A stretch of DNA of 15,445 nt, taken from contig CAZGQY010000101.1 of assembly GCA_964528035.1 (NCBI GenBank), forward strand, positions 1-15,445. The letters run 5' to 3'. The stretch is from CAZGQY01 sp964528035 (GTDB lineage: Bacteria > Pseudomonadota > Gammaproteobacteria > Methylococcales > UBA1147). Numbering within the stretch: position 1 is the first letter of the stretch; the number at the start of each line of letters is the position of its first letter. The notes below the pieces were generated by a model, which did no database searches, was not told the origin of the DNA, and saw nothing but the letters and a program-made list of their open reading frames with translations. Shown piece after piece: positions 1-7,243 of the stretch. Made by a program: the position numbers and the translations under genes.

Positions 1-249
1 ACCCAAAATCATCACTGAAAGAGTTGCTCTTGCCACGGGTTATTGAGAAGCTACCCATTTTAGCACCTAATTGATTGATAAATAAAAATAACTACAGCAC
101 GACGTCATTACGTCATAGTAGTCCAACCCTGCATAAAATTCAACTGTAGCCAGATTGAAAAAATTTATTTGAGCATGGTCAATTAGGATTAATCTCTTAA
201 ATTTTGCCTAGGTAGGTAAAATATCTCTCCTTATGAAATATTACAATGG
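1..249. other. Left flank without a supported gene
   Basis: I see no convincing gene here. Two short plus-strand frames are open from the left edge (stops at 44-46 and 72-74), so the tail of a gene lying outside the window is possible but unsupported. Positions 109-124 hold an 8-bp near-tandem (ACGTCATT then ACGTCATA). Positions 202-221 form an imperfect inverted repeat (TTTTGCCT / AGGTAGGTAAAA, stem about 8 bp with one G-T pair). It lies about 29 nt past the stop of the minus-strand PPK2 gene. It could help end that transcript, but it has no clear U-tract, so I do not call it a terminator. Confidence 0.4.
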
Positions 250-1038
250 CTACTCAAGCTTGGCGCAGATATTTGGGACAAAAGTTTGGTCTGAAATTGG
301 TGGTCTTACATAGCCAACCCCTTTCTCTCTTTTGGGTAGTTCAATAAAATCGGGTGTTCTATCCTCGTATGGAATTAGGCTAAGTAAATGTGACATACAG
401 TTGAGCCGGGCCGCTTTTTTATTGTCTGACTCAACCACATACCATGGAGCCTGCTTTATGTCTGTATGGGAGAACATTTTATCTTTTGCTTTCGAATATT
501 CTACCCAGCGTGATCGAGACTGAAGATCCATCGGGCTTAACTTCCATCGTTTATGGGGCTCTTCAATTCTGCTTTGGAAACGGTTTTCTTGTTCTTCATC
601 TGATACTGAAAACCAATATTTTATTAAAAAGATTCTAGACCGAACGAGCATCCTTTCAAACTCGGGACAAGAACGCAGGAACTCTTCGTATTCATCCTCT
701 GAACAAAACCCCATGACCTTCTCAACTCCAGCACGGTTGTACCAGCTGCGATCAAAAAGAGCGATTTCACCCGCCGCAGGCAAATGTGTAGTATAGCGCT
801 GGAAATACCACTGCGTTTTCTCTCTTTCTGTAGGTGCTGGTAATGCGACAATTCGACATATACGTGGATTAAGATGCTGGGTGATTCGCTTGATTACCCC
901 TCCTTTCCCTGCGGCATCTCGGCCTTCGAAAACAACAACAATCTTTAATCCTGTGCGCTTGACCCAAGCTTGCATCTTTACCAATTCTCGCTGTAAGCGA
1001 AATAGCTCCTTTTCATAAACCCTTTTTTTGATTTTCAT
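250..1038 (-). CDS. ppk2: Polyphosphate kinase 2 family protein (class I PPK2)
   Basis: Predicted cytoplasmic kinase that transfers phosphate between inorganic polyphosphate and nucleotides (typically poly-P plus ADP giving ATP, or the GDP/GTP equivalent). The 262-residue product has the PPK2 Walker A motif GRDAAGKGG at residues 39-47. The Walker B/lid motif DRSWYNR lies at 96-102, and the family's PHKRWKLSPMD segment at about 161-171. The length fits a single-domain PPK2 with a short N-terminal extension. The ATG at 1038 begins directly before the conserved Lys/Arg-rich helix, and I see no strong Shine-Dalgarno upstream. It is divergent from a broken second ppk2 at 1280, and an FNR-type site lies between them. 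Family assignment is firm. Nucleotide preference (ADP or GDP) cannot be read from the sequence. Confidence 0.93.
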   Translation of the reverse strand: MKIKKRVYEKELFRLQRELVKMQAWVKRTGLKIVVVFEGRDAAGKGGVIKRITQHLNPRICRIVALPAPTEREKTQWYFQRYTTHLPAAGEIALFDRSWYNRAGVEKVMGFCSEDEYEEFLRSCPEFERMLVRSRIFLIKYWFSVSDEEQENRFQSRIEEPHKRWKLSPMDLQSRSRWVEYSKAKDKMFSHTDIKQAPWYVVESDNKKAARLNCMSHLLSLIPYEDRTPDFIELPKREKGVGYVRPPISDQTFVPNICAKLE

Positions 1039-1279
1039 ACACTTTTTTAAAACTCATTCAATAACTCAAAAATCAATAAATTCTTAGATCGTTATGTACT
1101 TCTTCGAATTCTGACCGTTAAAATCTAATGCGATCTTACAACTTAATAGAGACAGAACCTTTTGATTTAGATCAATTACAGGCAGCGTTTATTACGATAG
1201 CATTGGTTTGGATAGTCCATTTTAAAGGATACTTAAATTTTTGAATTACTAAAAGGTCCTTGTTAGGAACTTATTATTT
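1039..1279. promoter_or_regulatory. Divergent intergenic region between two ppk2 genes
   Basis: This 241-bp spacer must hold promoters for both PPK2 genes. It contains a perfect FNR-type palindrome at 1162-1175 (listed separately). Plausible -10 elements lie on both sides at class II spacing. TAGCAT (1198-1203, plus strand) would place a start near 1210, about 41.5 bp from the palindrome centre. TAAGAT (read on the minus strand, 1138-1133) would place a start near 1126, about 42.5 bp from the centre. The -10 assignments are inference from spacing only. Confidence 0.45.
1162..1175. promoter_or_regulatory. Predicted FNR/Anr binding site
   Basis: TTGATTTAGATCAA matches the FNR/Anr consensus TTGAT-N4-ATCAA in all ten specified bases. 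It lies 104 bp upstream of the truncated ppk2 start and 124 bp upstream of the intact ppk2 start. Its spacing to candidate -10 elements suits activation in either direction. FNR-family regulators use this site to switch genes on under low oxygen, so oxygen-responsive polyphosphate metabolism is inferred. A Crp-type regulator is less likely because the half-site is TTGAT rather than TGTGA. Confidence 0.5.
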
Positions 1280-1660
1280 ATGGATACTAAAAAACAAGCA
1301 CCCTCCAATTTATCTTCTGCGGAACCCATTAGAGGCACTACAGCAGTTATCGGAAGTGTTATAAAAACGCTGAAGAAAACGAATACACAGTATACGCCAG
1401 ATAAGCAAAGTAAATTAATCAGCAAATTGCTCAGTCAAGGCGATAAAGAAGAAATTGTTGAAGCAGCACTACTTAAGTACTGTCAAGCTGAAGAGTTAAA
1501 GCCGTACCAGGCTGAACTAATAAAGATGCAGAAACATCTAGAAAGAACGGGTAAGAAAGTTATCGTTCTTTTTGATGGTCGTGATGCGTCCGGTAAAGGT
1601 GGGACAATTCGGCGCGTTACTCGGTACATGAAGGAAGATAAGGGGGTCAAACGAAGATAA
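1280..1660 (+). pseudogene. ppk2: Truncated second PPK2 gene (5' fragment)
   Basis: The first 117 or so residues are typical of a longer PPK2. There is an N-terminal extension of about 80 residues, then the helix leading to the P-loop, and the Walker A motif GRDASGKGG at 100-108. Homology stops after RRVTRYM (111-117), where a GAAGATAAGGGGGTCAA repeat begins (1634). The frame then ends at a TAA inside the second copy of that repeat (1658-1660). The lid motif, Walker B and the rest of the kinase domain (well over half of the protein) are absent, and I do not find them elsewhere in the window. The product should not be catalytic. The start at 1280 follows a weak TTAGGA. The gene still has its own upstream region with the FNR-type site. 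It was probably broken by the rearrangement that placed the pgm 3' duplication next to it. Confidence 0.85.
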
Positions 1661-1669
1661 GGGGGTCAA
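1634..1669. repeat. Two 17-bp direct repeats at the ppk2 breakpoint
   Basis: GAAGATAAGGGGGTCAA occurs at 1634-1650 and again at 1653-1669, separated by AC (period 19 bp). A third copy of its core, GATAAGGGGGTCAA, starts at 2284, at the start of the second copy of the 381-bp duplication. In the two longer copies the repeat runs into a small palindrome, GTCAA-GCATAT-TTGAC. The repeats mark every junction of the rearranged region, which suggests that they were recombination points or belong to a REP-like mobile sequence. Confidence 0.7.
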
Positions 1670-1694
1670 GCATATTTGACTATATGTAAACTTA

Positions 1695-1938
1695 ACCCAT
1701 CTTTCGATTTCAGTGGGAATATATTATTGTAAAACAATTAAATACGATATTATTAATGGCTGTTATGGCACTACAAATTATCTCTTTTGCAAAATTTAGT
1801 TAATGTTGTTTATAATTATACCCCATAAATTACTGAAATATATGCTTATATATTATATTATCATCAATTTGTAGTGCCATATAAAATTTTAAGTGATTGA
1901 ATTATATGGGTTATGAATAATAATATCGAAAGATGGGT
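1695..1938. mobile_element. MITE-like element, 244 bp, non-coding
   Basis: The ends are a perfect 14-bp terminal inverted repeat, ACCCATCTTTCGAT (1695-1708) and its complement (1925-1938). TA is duplicated on both sides (1693-1694 and 1939-1940). If TTAA is counted as the target, the element is 1696-1937. The second copy of the surrounding 381-bp duplication carries the uninterrupted sequence CTTAATGTGGCC, so the empty site is directly visible. The element is very AT-rich and has no open frame of useful length, so it would need a transposase encoded elsewhere. TA duplication and short inverted repeats resemble elements mobilised by IS630/Tc1-type transposases. A TTAA target would also be compatible with other families. 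I do not recognise the specific family. Confidence 0.85.
1766..1879. repeat. Nested inverted-repeat structure inside the MITE
   Basis: TATGGCACTACAAATT (1764-1779) and its exact complement (1866-1881) form a 16-bp inverted repeat around about 86 bp of AT-rich DNA. Counted without the flanking TA pairs, the unit is 114 bp (1766-1879) with 14-bp ends TGGCACTACAAATT and TA on each side. This is the same architecture as the outer element but with unrelated terminal sequence. It may be a second small element inserted into the first, or the stem of a large hairpin belonging to the outer element. Removing it with one TA would leave an outer element of about 128 bp. Confidence 0.6.
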
Positions 1939-2015
1939 TAATGTGGCCTTACTCCGCTGCTCAAAGCCATAAGAATTTAAGTCATTGGTTTTCCATATAA
2001 AGTTTAACTGTTAAT

Positions 2016-2281
2016 TCAAGTAACCAAACTCGGTGAAGTCATACCCGTTCTTTGAGAAATTTCAGCTAATTCAACTGCCATTTTGGCCAAATCTGCGGTC
2101 GCATTTGGAATATCCAACGATGTAACAAAATCCTGGGCGCTATTTGTGTATTGCTCCAGATAGATTCTTAAAGTTGCTGAATCGGTTCCTGTACCGGATA
2201 AACGGTAGACAATACGGCTACCACCGGTCAGGAATACCCGAATACCCTGATTTGACGAAACGCTTCCATCCACCGGATCAA
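2016..2281 (-). pseudogene. Duplicated 3' fragment of pgm
   Basis: This piece encodes the last 88 or so residues of phosphoglucomutase, including the phosphate-binding RLSGTGTDSATLR segment. It is identical to the 3' end of the intact gene 382 bp downstream. Homology ends at 2281, where the GATAAGGGGGTCAA repeat begins, so the fragment has no upstream part of the gene. A short frame can be read from a chance ATG at 2297 inside the repeat, but a stand-alone protein is unlikely. It is a by-product of the tandem duplication. Confidence 0.85.
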
Positions 2282-2397
2282 GAGATAAGGGGGTCAAGCA
2301 TATTTGACTATATGTAAACTTAATGTGGCCTTACTCCGCTGCTCAAAGCCATAAGAATTTAAGTCATTGGTTTTCCATATAAAGTTTAACTGTTAAT

Positions 2398-4035
2398 TCA
2401 AGTAACCAAACTCGGTGAAGTCATACCCGTTCTTTGAGAAATTTCAGCTAATTCAACTGCCATTTTGGCCAAATCTGCGGTCGCATTTGGAATATCCAAC
2501 GATGTAACAAAATCCTGGGCGCTATTTGTGTATTGCTCCAGATAGATTCTTAAAGTTGCTGAATCGGTTCCTGTACCGGATAAACGGTAGACAATACGGC
2601 TACCACCGGTCAGGAATACCCGAATACCCTGATTTGACGAAACGCTTCCATCCACCGGATCAATATATTCAAAACTATCTGCTCCTGCTATGTTCGTATG
2701 CTTTAAGATTAATCTCGATTCGGACACTCCGAACTGCATATTTTTCATTAAGTCCGCAGCAACATCAGCCGATATTCCTTCATAGTCAAGTCTGCAGTAC
2801 ATGCTCCGTCCAAATCGCTGCCAATGGGAAACCAACAATTGCGAAACATTTTTGCCACTGGCTTCCAGTATTGACAACCAGAAGAGCACCGCCCATACAC
2901 CGTCTTTTTCTCTGATGTGATTACCACTGGTTCCAAAACTCTCTTCTCCACACAGTGAAATATTCGAAGTATCCAGTAAATTGCCAAAAAACTTCCACCC
3001 GGTCGGAGTTTCAAAACTCTGGATTCCCAGATCTTCGGCAATCCGATCAATCGCTGTACTCGTCGGCATGGATCGCGCAACTCCGCACAAACCCTCTTTG
3101 AACTGTGGAATTATTTTATGATGTTCAGCCAATATGGCCAGACTATCACCCGGCGACACAAAGCATCCCTGCCCAAGTATCATATTGCGATCACCATCGC
3201 CGTCAGAAGCTGCTGCCAAAACTGGAGCGTTGGCGTCATGCATTGACTCGAATAAAGCCTTGGCGTGGACAAGATTAGGGTCGGGATGACCTCCACCAAA
3301 ATCTTCTCTGGGTTCACCGTTAATAATCGAATCTGAAGACGCGCCCAGTTCATCAACAAAGACCGATCTGGCATATGGGCCGGTTACCGCATGCATGGCG
3401 TCAAATCGAATCGACAATCGTTCACTCGCAAACGCTTTTCGCAATTTTGGAAAATCAAAGCAACGCTTCATGCATTCTATATAGTCTTGTACCGAATCGA
3501 TCACACTGATGGTTGTCCGATTCAATACGACATCTCCAATATCACGTAAATTTACTTCGCTGATATCGGCAATCGTATATTGGCTGATCTCCAGACTGGC
3601 CGCAAAGATACTGGCACTTAAGGTATTCGACGCTGGACTGCCATTCTCATTATTGTATTTAATTCCGAAATCCTGATCGGGGCCCGCCGGATTGTGGCTG
3701 GCCGACAATATCATGCCACCGTTGGCTTGCTTAATTCGAATCAGATTCGATACTGCTGGAGTGGACAACAGTCCATTTTGTCCAATAATTAACCGCTTAT
3801 AACCATTAGCCACTGCCATACGAATGACTATTTGAATAGCAATATTATTGTAAAAACGACCATCGCCGCCGATAACCAGGATATTGCGTTCATCCGATGG
3901 CAATGCATTGAACACACTTTGAACAAAATTCTCCAGATAATTGGGCTTTTGAATCACCGCAACTTTCTTACGAAGCCCCGAGGTTCCAGGATTTTGATCA
4001 CTATATGGTGTTGTTTTGACGACGTTTATATTCAT
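2398..4035 (-). CDS. pgm: Phosphoglucomutase (alpha-D-glucose phosphate-specific)
   Basis: Cytoplasmic enzyme that interconverts glucose 1-phosphate and glucose 6-phosphate, linking glycolysis to glycogen and sugar-nucleotide synthesis. The 545-residue product has full length for the family. It shows GTSGLRKK at 17-24, the phosphoserine loop SASHNPAGPDQDFG at 111-124 (Ser113 is the expected phosphorylated residue), the magnesium loop DGDGDRN at 278-284, the sugar-binding CGEESFG at 362-368 and the phosphate-binding RLSGTGTDSATLR at 484-496. The ATG at 4035 is preceded by AAGGAA at good distance. It follows cobM by 33 nt on the same strand and may be read through from the cobalamin operon, although its function is unrelated. 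Its 3' end is duplicated downstream. Confidence 0.97.
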   Translation of the reverse strand: MNINVVKTTPYSDQNPGTSGLRKKVAVIQKPNYLENFVQSVFNALPSDERNILVIGGDGRFYNNIAIQIVIRMAVANGYKRLIIGQNGLLSTPAVSNLIRIKQANGGMILSASHNPAGPDQDFGIKYNNENGSPASNTLSASIFAASLEISQYTIADISEVNLRDIGDVVLNRTTISVIDSVQDYIECMKRCFDFPKLRKAFASERLSIRFDAMHAVTGPYARSVFVDELGASSDSIINGEPREDFGGGHPDPNLVHAKALFESMHDANAPVLAAASDGDGDRNMILGQGCFVSPGDSLAILAEHHKIIPQFKEGLCGVARSMPTSTAIDRIAEDLGIQSFETPTGWKFFGNLLDTSNISLCGEESFGTSGNHIREKDGVWAVLFWLSILEASGKNVSQLLVSHWQRFGRSMYCRLDYEGISADVAADLMKNMQFGVSESRLILKHTNIAGADSFEYIDPVDGSVSSNQGIRVFLTGGSRIVYRLSGTGTDSATLRIYLEQYTNSAQDFVTSLDIPNATADLAKMAVELAEISQRTGMTSPSLVT

Positions 4036-4068
4036 TCAATAGTGTTCCTTACATCCAAAACAGAGTAA

Positions 4069-4842
4069 CTATTTTGATCTATTAGGTATTTTCCTTGGAC
4101 GATAAAAATGTGCCTTACTTTCATCGTACAAATAGGATTGGTCAAACTGAACGCTGCCCAATACATGACCGACAATTATTAATGCTGTGCGGTTGATTTT
4201 CCGTGCTCTTACTTTGCCGACAATATCACTCAAAGTTCCGGTAATTCGTTGTTCATCCGGCCAAGATACCCTATAAAGGACTGTAACAGGGCAATCTGCT
4301 CCGTATACCGGTATCAACTCTTCAACTATTTTATGAATGCGAGTAATTCCAAGATGGATTGCCATAGTCGCTTTGTGGCGTGCTAATTCGAAAAGCTGCT
4401 CGCCTTCCGGCATGGCCGTCTTGCCTTCATAACGAGTCAGAATAACCGTCTGGGAAACTCCCGGCAGTGTGAGTTCGACACCCAAAGCAGCCGCCGAAGC
4501 ACTCGTCGAGGTAACGCCTGGCACAACCTCAAATTCGATCTCGTGTTTCACCAACCACCGAATCTGCTCACCGATTGCTCCATAAATTGATGGATCCCCG
4601 GAATGTACCCGAGCAACGTTCATGTCTTGTCTACGAGCTTTCTCAAAATACTCGACAATCTGCTGGAAATGCAACGTGGAAGTATCAACAACCAATGCAT
4701 CAGCAGGATGCTTGGCAAGGATTTCCTTAGGTACCAAAGAACCAGCAAACAATATTACTGGACTCTGTTCGATCAACCTTTGACCTTTGACCGTAATCAA
4801 TTCCGGATCGCCAGGTCCTGCACCAATAAAATACACTTTCAT
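4069..4842 (-). CDS. cobM: Precorrin-4 C11-methyltransferase (CobM/CbiF)
   Basis: SAM-dependent methyltransferase that adds the C11 methyl group to (cobalt-)precorrin-4 during corrin ring synthesis. The 257-residue product is a single tetrapyrrole-methylase domain. It has the N-terminal GAGPGDPELITVKG at 7-20, the SAM-pocket SGDPSIYG at 81-88, PGVTS at 108-112, and the CobM/CbiF-specific pattern around LPGVSQTVILTR at about 126-137. Its ATG overlaps the cobJ stop as ATGA, so the two are translationally coupled. Sequence alone does not separate the aerobic CobM from the anaerobic CbiF. It is the last corrin gene of the operon before pgm. Confidence 0.95.
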   Translation of the reverse strand: MKVYFIGAGPGDPELITVKGQRLIEQSPVILFAGSLVPKEILAKHPADALVVDTSTLHFQQIVEYFEKARRQDMNVARVHSGDPSIYGAIGEQIRWLVKHEIEFEVVPGVTSTSASAAALGVELTLPGVSQTVILTRYEGKTAMPEGEQLFELARHKATMAIHLGITRIHKIVEELIPVYGADCPVTVLYRVSWPDEQRITGTLSDIVGKVRARKINRTALIIVGHVLGSVQFDQSYLYDESKAHFYRPRKIPNRSK

Positions 4843-5591
4843 GACAGTCTTTTGCTATATCCTCTGGGGGTATAAACCCATCCCCTGGTTATTCGGGTTT
4901 CACTGTTTCCGATTAACACTAAAGTCAGCATATCCACCAAATCAGTTTCCAGCTCATCAAGACGGAGTGTGGTAATCTTCTCGTCGACTCGACCCACTTG
5001 CCGCCCTAAAATCACCGGAGTCTGCGCGGGCCTGTATTGCATTAATATCGTTTTAGCCTGGTCTAATTGATGACGACGTTTTCTGGACACCGGATTATAT
5101 AACGCGACCACAAAATCACCTTGCCCTGCTGCATGCAGTCGAGTTTCTATGGTAGTCCATGGGGTCAACAAATCGGACAGAGATATGGTACAAAAATCAT
5201 GAGATAACGGGGCACCCATTTTCGCTGCGATCGCCTGAACGGCCGATATACCAGGAATCACTATAATTTCCACCTGGTTCCACTCTGATTGCGTAGATTC
5301 TGCAAGTAATTCAAAAACTACAGTCGCCATCGCGTAAATTCCGGCGTCACCGCTTGATACTAATGCAGTAACCTTACCAGAGGCGGCGAGTTCCAAAGCT
5401 CTTTGAGCCCTCTGTTTTTCCTCTCCCAGGGACAATTCATGGCGAATTTTACCGTCTATAATTTCCCCCAACAAATCCAGATACATTGAATAAGCAACAA
5501 TATCCGTCGCATGCTCCAATGCCTTTCTCGCCGAGGGAATAATATAGTCTGCATGCCCAGGCCCGGAACCCAGGATATAAAGTCTAGCCAT
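4839..5591 (-). CDS. cobJ: Precorrin-3B C17-methyltransferase (CobJ/CbiH)
   Basis: Tetrapyrrole methylase that methylates C17 and drives ring contraction of (cobalt-)precorrin-3. The 250-residue product has GSGPGHADYI at 8-17, where CobJ/CbiH carry this variant instead of GPGDPEL. SSGDAGIYAM lies at 79-88, PGISAVQA at about 138-145, and the family signature ALYNPVSRKRRHQL in the second half. It is a plain methyltransferase with no extra ferredoxin-like or CobG-like domain. The start ATG at 5591 lacks a clear Shine-Dalgarno. A 100-bp spacer separates it from cbiG, the largest gap among the ring-methylase genes of this operon. It overlaps cobM by 4 nt. Confidence 0.95.
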   Translation of the reverse strand: MARLYILGSGPGHADYIIPSARKALEHATDIVAYSMYLDLLGEIIDGKIRHELSLGEEKQRAQRALELAASGKVTALVSSGDAGIYAMATVVFELLAESTQSEWNQVEIIVIPGISAVQAIAAKMGAPLSHDFCTISLSDLLTPWTTIETRLHAAGQGDFVVALYNPVSRKRRHQLDQAKTILMQYRPAQTPVILGRQVGRVDEKITTLRLDELETDLVDMLTLVLIGNSETRITRGWVYTPRGYSKRLS

Positions 5592-5691
5592 TTCGCTACT
5601 TTTTAGTCATTTTTAACAAGGAATGCACGTTGGTAAATCTTTGAACAACAATAGCTTTACTTCTACCCAAACCGAAAAACAAACTGAATAA

Positions 5692-6471
5692 TCAATGTTT
5701 ACTCAGCTCAGCGAAAGATCGGGCAAGGGCAAAAGTCGCTACTCGATTTTTATGTTTGGCTATCTCCAGATTTGCACGCCCCCCTGACAAACGTTCGCAG
5801 TGTACTAAGGCAGCGGCTTCAGCGATACCGTAACATCCGGTCTCTCGATACACTATTTCCGATTTTTGCGTCAACCGTGCTTCATATTCAGCCAAAATCT
5901 CGGCAGAATAAAAATGAAGAGGCAATCCTAATCTCTGCCCTACCTCCAACAATCCTTGCTCATCAGACTTAAGTTCAATCGATGCGAGCGCCTGCAAACA
6001 GCTTAAATCTAGTGCCTGACTGTCCATCGCCTGTTCCATCACCTGTAGAATATCTTCAGCGCAGCAGCCACGGGAACAGCCAATACCAGCAACCCGGATA
6101 GAATCATAATAATTGGCGGCACTGGTAATAACACATTGGGCATTTAATTTATCTGCAACTTCTCGTCCCCATAAATTTCCACCACCTTCGTGGCCAGACA
6201 ACAGCGGTATTACATAACGCCCCCCCTGATCAATGACCAAAACAGCAGGATCGTCCTGTTTATTCTTTAACGCAGGTGCCAAAACCCGCATAACAATACC
6301 GGCCGCACAAATCATAATCAAACGATGTTTGTTTACAAAACGGTCTAACACTGTCGCCTTAAATTCTTCTGGACGATGTATACATTCCGCATGAGGTATC
6401 AACACGGATATTCGATGGGCTAATTTCTGGCCCAATTCTGTTAAACTAAAGATACTAATCGGCTGCAACAT
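5692..6471 (-). CDS. cbiG: Cobalamin biosynthesis protein CbiG (CbiG_N plus CbiG_C/CobE)
   Basis: CbiG opens the lactone of cobalt-precorrin-5A and releases acetaldehyde in the anaerobic pathway. The C-terminal domain alone is CobE of the aerobic pathway. Starting at the ATG at 6471, 4 nt after the cobI stop, gives 259 residues. An upstream ATG at 6582 would lie deep within cobI and adds a non-homologous stretch, so I reject it. The N-terminal part carries the CbiG_N pattern SGHEGGGNLWGREVADKL followed by ITSAAN. The C-terminal half starts at GIGCSRGCCAEDI and contains SIELKSDEQGLLEV and TGCYGIAEAAAL, typical of CbiG_C/CobE. The usual middle domain of longer CbiG proteins (about 350 residues) is not visible. 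The two-domain form favours CbiG activity over a CobE-only role. Confidence 0.9.
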   Translation of the reverse strand: MLQPISIFSLTELGQKLAHRISVLIPHAECIHRPEEFKATVLDRFVNKHRLIMICAAGIVMRVLAPALKNKQDDPAVLVIDQGGRYVIPLLSGHEGGGNLWGREVADKLNAQCVITSAANYYDSIRVAGIGCSRGCCAEDILQVMEQAMDSQALDLSCLQALASIELKSDEQGLLEVGQRLGLPLHFYSAEILAEYEARLTQKSEIVYRETGCYGIAEAAALVHCERLSGGRANLEIAKHKNRVATFALARSFAELSKH

Positions 6472-6475
6472 TACT

Positions 6476-7243
6476 CTATTTGGAAGATTGAACCAGAATC
6501 CGCTTTTCCGCAGCAGGCTCTCTATCTTGGAACAGTTTCCCGGTAACCAGCAACATTGAAAAATAGATCCCGGCATGATCACTTAACTCGCTGACATCGG
6601 TGCAAACAAATTGCTCTCCAGTTGTAGCCTTTTCTACATATACTGCATCCTGAATACGTCCGCAATCAGCTATGATCGCAATTAAATTTTTAAGCCTATG
6701 ACCCACTTTCATGATCACTACCGCGTCATTTTCAATCAATGCTGCCTTAATAGTTTCCTCGTCGCTGGGCCCGGTAATAACTTTAAGACTTTGATCAAGC
6801 CGAACTATTGGTGAACCGGCCTGTGAAGCCACAGCACTTATGGAATTTACACCAGGAATCACAGTACATGGCCAATCCGCTGCCAGGTGGTCATATATAT
6901 AAATAAAGCTACCATAGAAAAAGGGATCCCCCTCGCAGAGTACAGCAACAATTTTCCCCTCTGATAAGAATTCCTGAAGCTCTTCAGCGGCCTGTTCATA
7001 GACTTTTTTCGCCTGCCTACGATCGCGGTCACAATTCAATATCAAAGGATAGAGTTGTTGGTTTTCATTTATAAACTGTTCCACTATAGAAAATGCCAAA
7101 GAATATCCACGAGTATTCTGCAAAAAAGCAATTACGTCTGCTTTCTGTATTAGCTTCAGCGCTTTTAGAGTCAGTAACTCAGGGTCTCCTGGCCCAATAC
7201 CCACGCCATAAAGAACACCTCTATCCGGCTGATTTGAAGTCAC
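6476..7243 (-). CDS. cobI: Precorrin-2 C20-methyltransferase (CobI/CbiL)
   Basis: SAM-dependent enzyme that methylates C20 of (cobalt-)precorrin-2, the first step committed to corrinoids. The 255-residue product has the methylase motif GVGIGPGDPELLTLKA at 13-28, the CEGDPFFYGSF segment in the SAM pocket, and PGVNSISA further on, all as in CobI/CbiL. It starts with GTG at 7243, overlapping the cobL stop as GTGA, with only a weak GGA upstream. Such coupling fits operon translation. Whether the substrate carries cobalt is not decided by sequence. Confidence 0.94.
   Translation of the reverse strand: MTSNQPDRGVLYGVGIGPGDPELLTLKALKLIQKADVIAFLQNTRGYSLAFSIVEQFINENQQLYPLILNCDRDRRQAKKVYEQAAEELQEFLSEGKIVAVLCEGDPFFYGSFIYIYDHLAADWPCTVIPGVNSISAVASQAGSPIVRLDQSLKVITGPSDEETIKAALIENDAVVIMKVGHRLKNLIAIIADCGRIQDAVYVEKATTGEQFVCTDVSELSDHAGIYFSMLLVTGKLFQDREPAAEKRILVQSSK

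Larger units (their letters stand above)
1655..2663. repeat. Exact 381-bp tandem duplication of the pgm 3' end
   Basis: Copy 1 spans 1655-2281 and is interrupted by a 246-bp insertion (244-bp element plus duplicated TA). Copy 2 spans 2283-2663. Without the insertion both are 381 bp, and I find no mismatch by eye. Each copy begins with AGATAAGGGGGTCAAGC, covers the pgm downstream flank, and ends inside pgm at ...CACCGGATCAA. The copies are separated by the single base G2282. Perfect identity, including third codon positions, points to a recent event. Copy 2 keeps the functional pgm 3' end. Copy 1 is only a gene fragment. A collapsed or duplicated assembly junction is the main alternative. Confidence 0.92.

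Noticed and set aside
1..74. Short frames open from the left edge
   Set aside because: Only 14 and 23 codons are visible with no motif, so a gene tail cannot be told from chance.
6472..6582. Upstream start for cbiG at 6582
   Set aside because: The extra 37 residues lie inside cobI in another frame and do not resemble CbiG. The ATG at 6471 sits right after the cobI stop.
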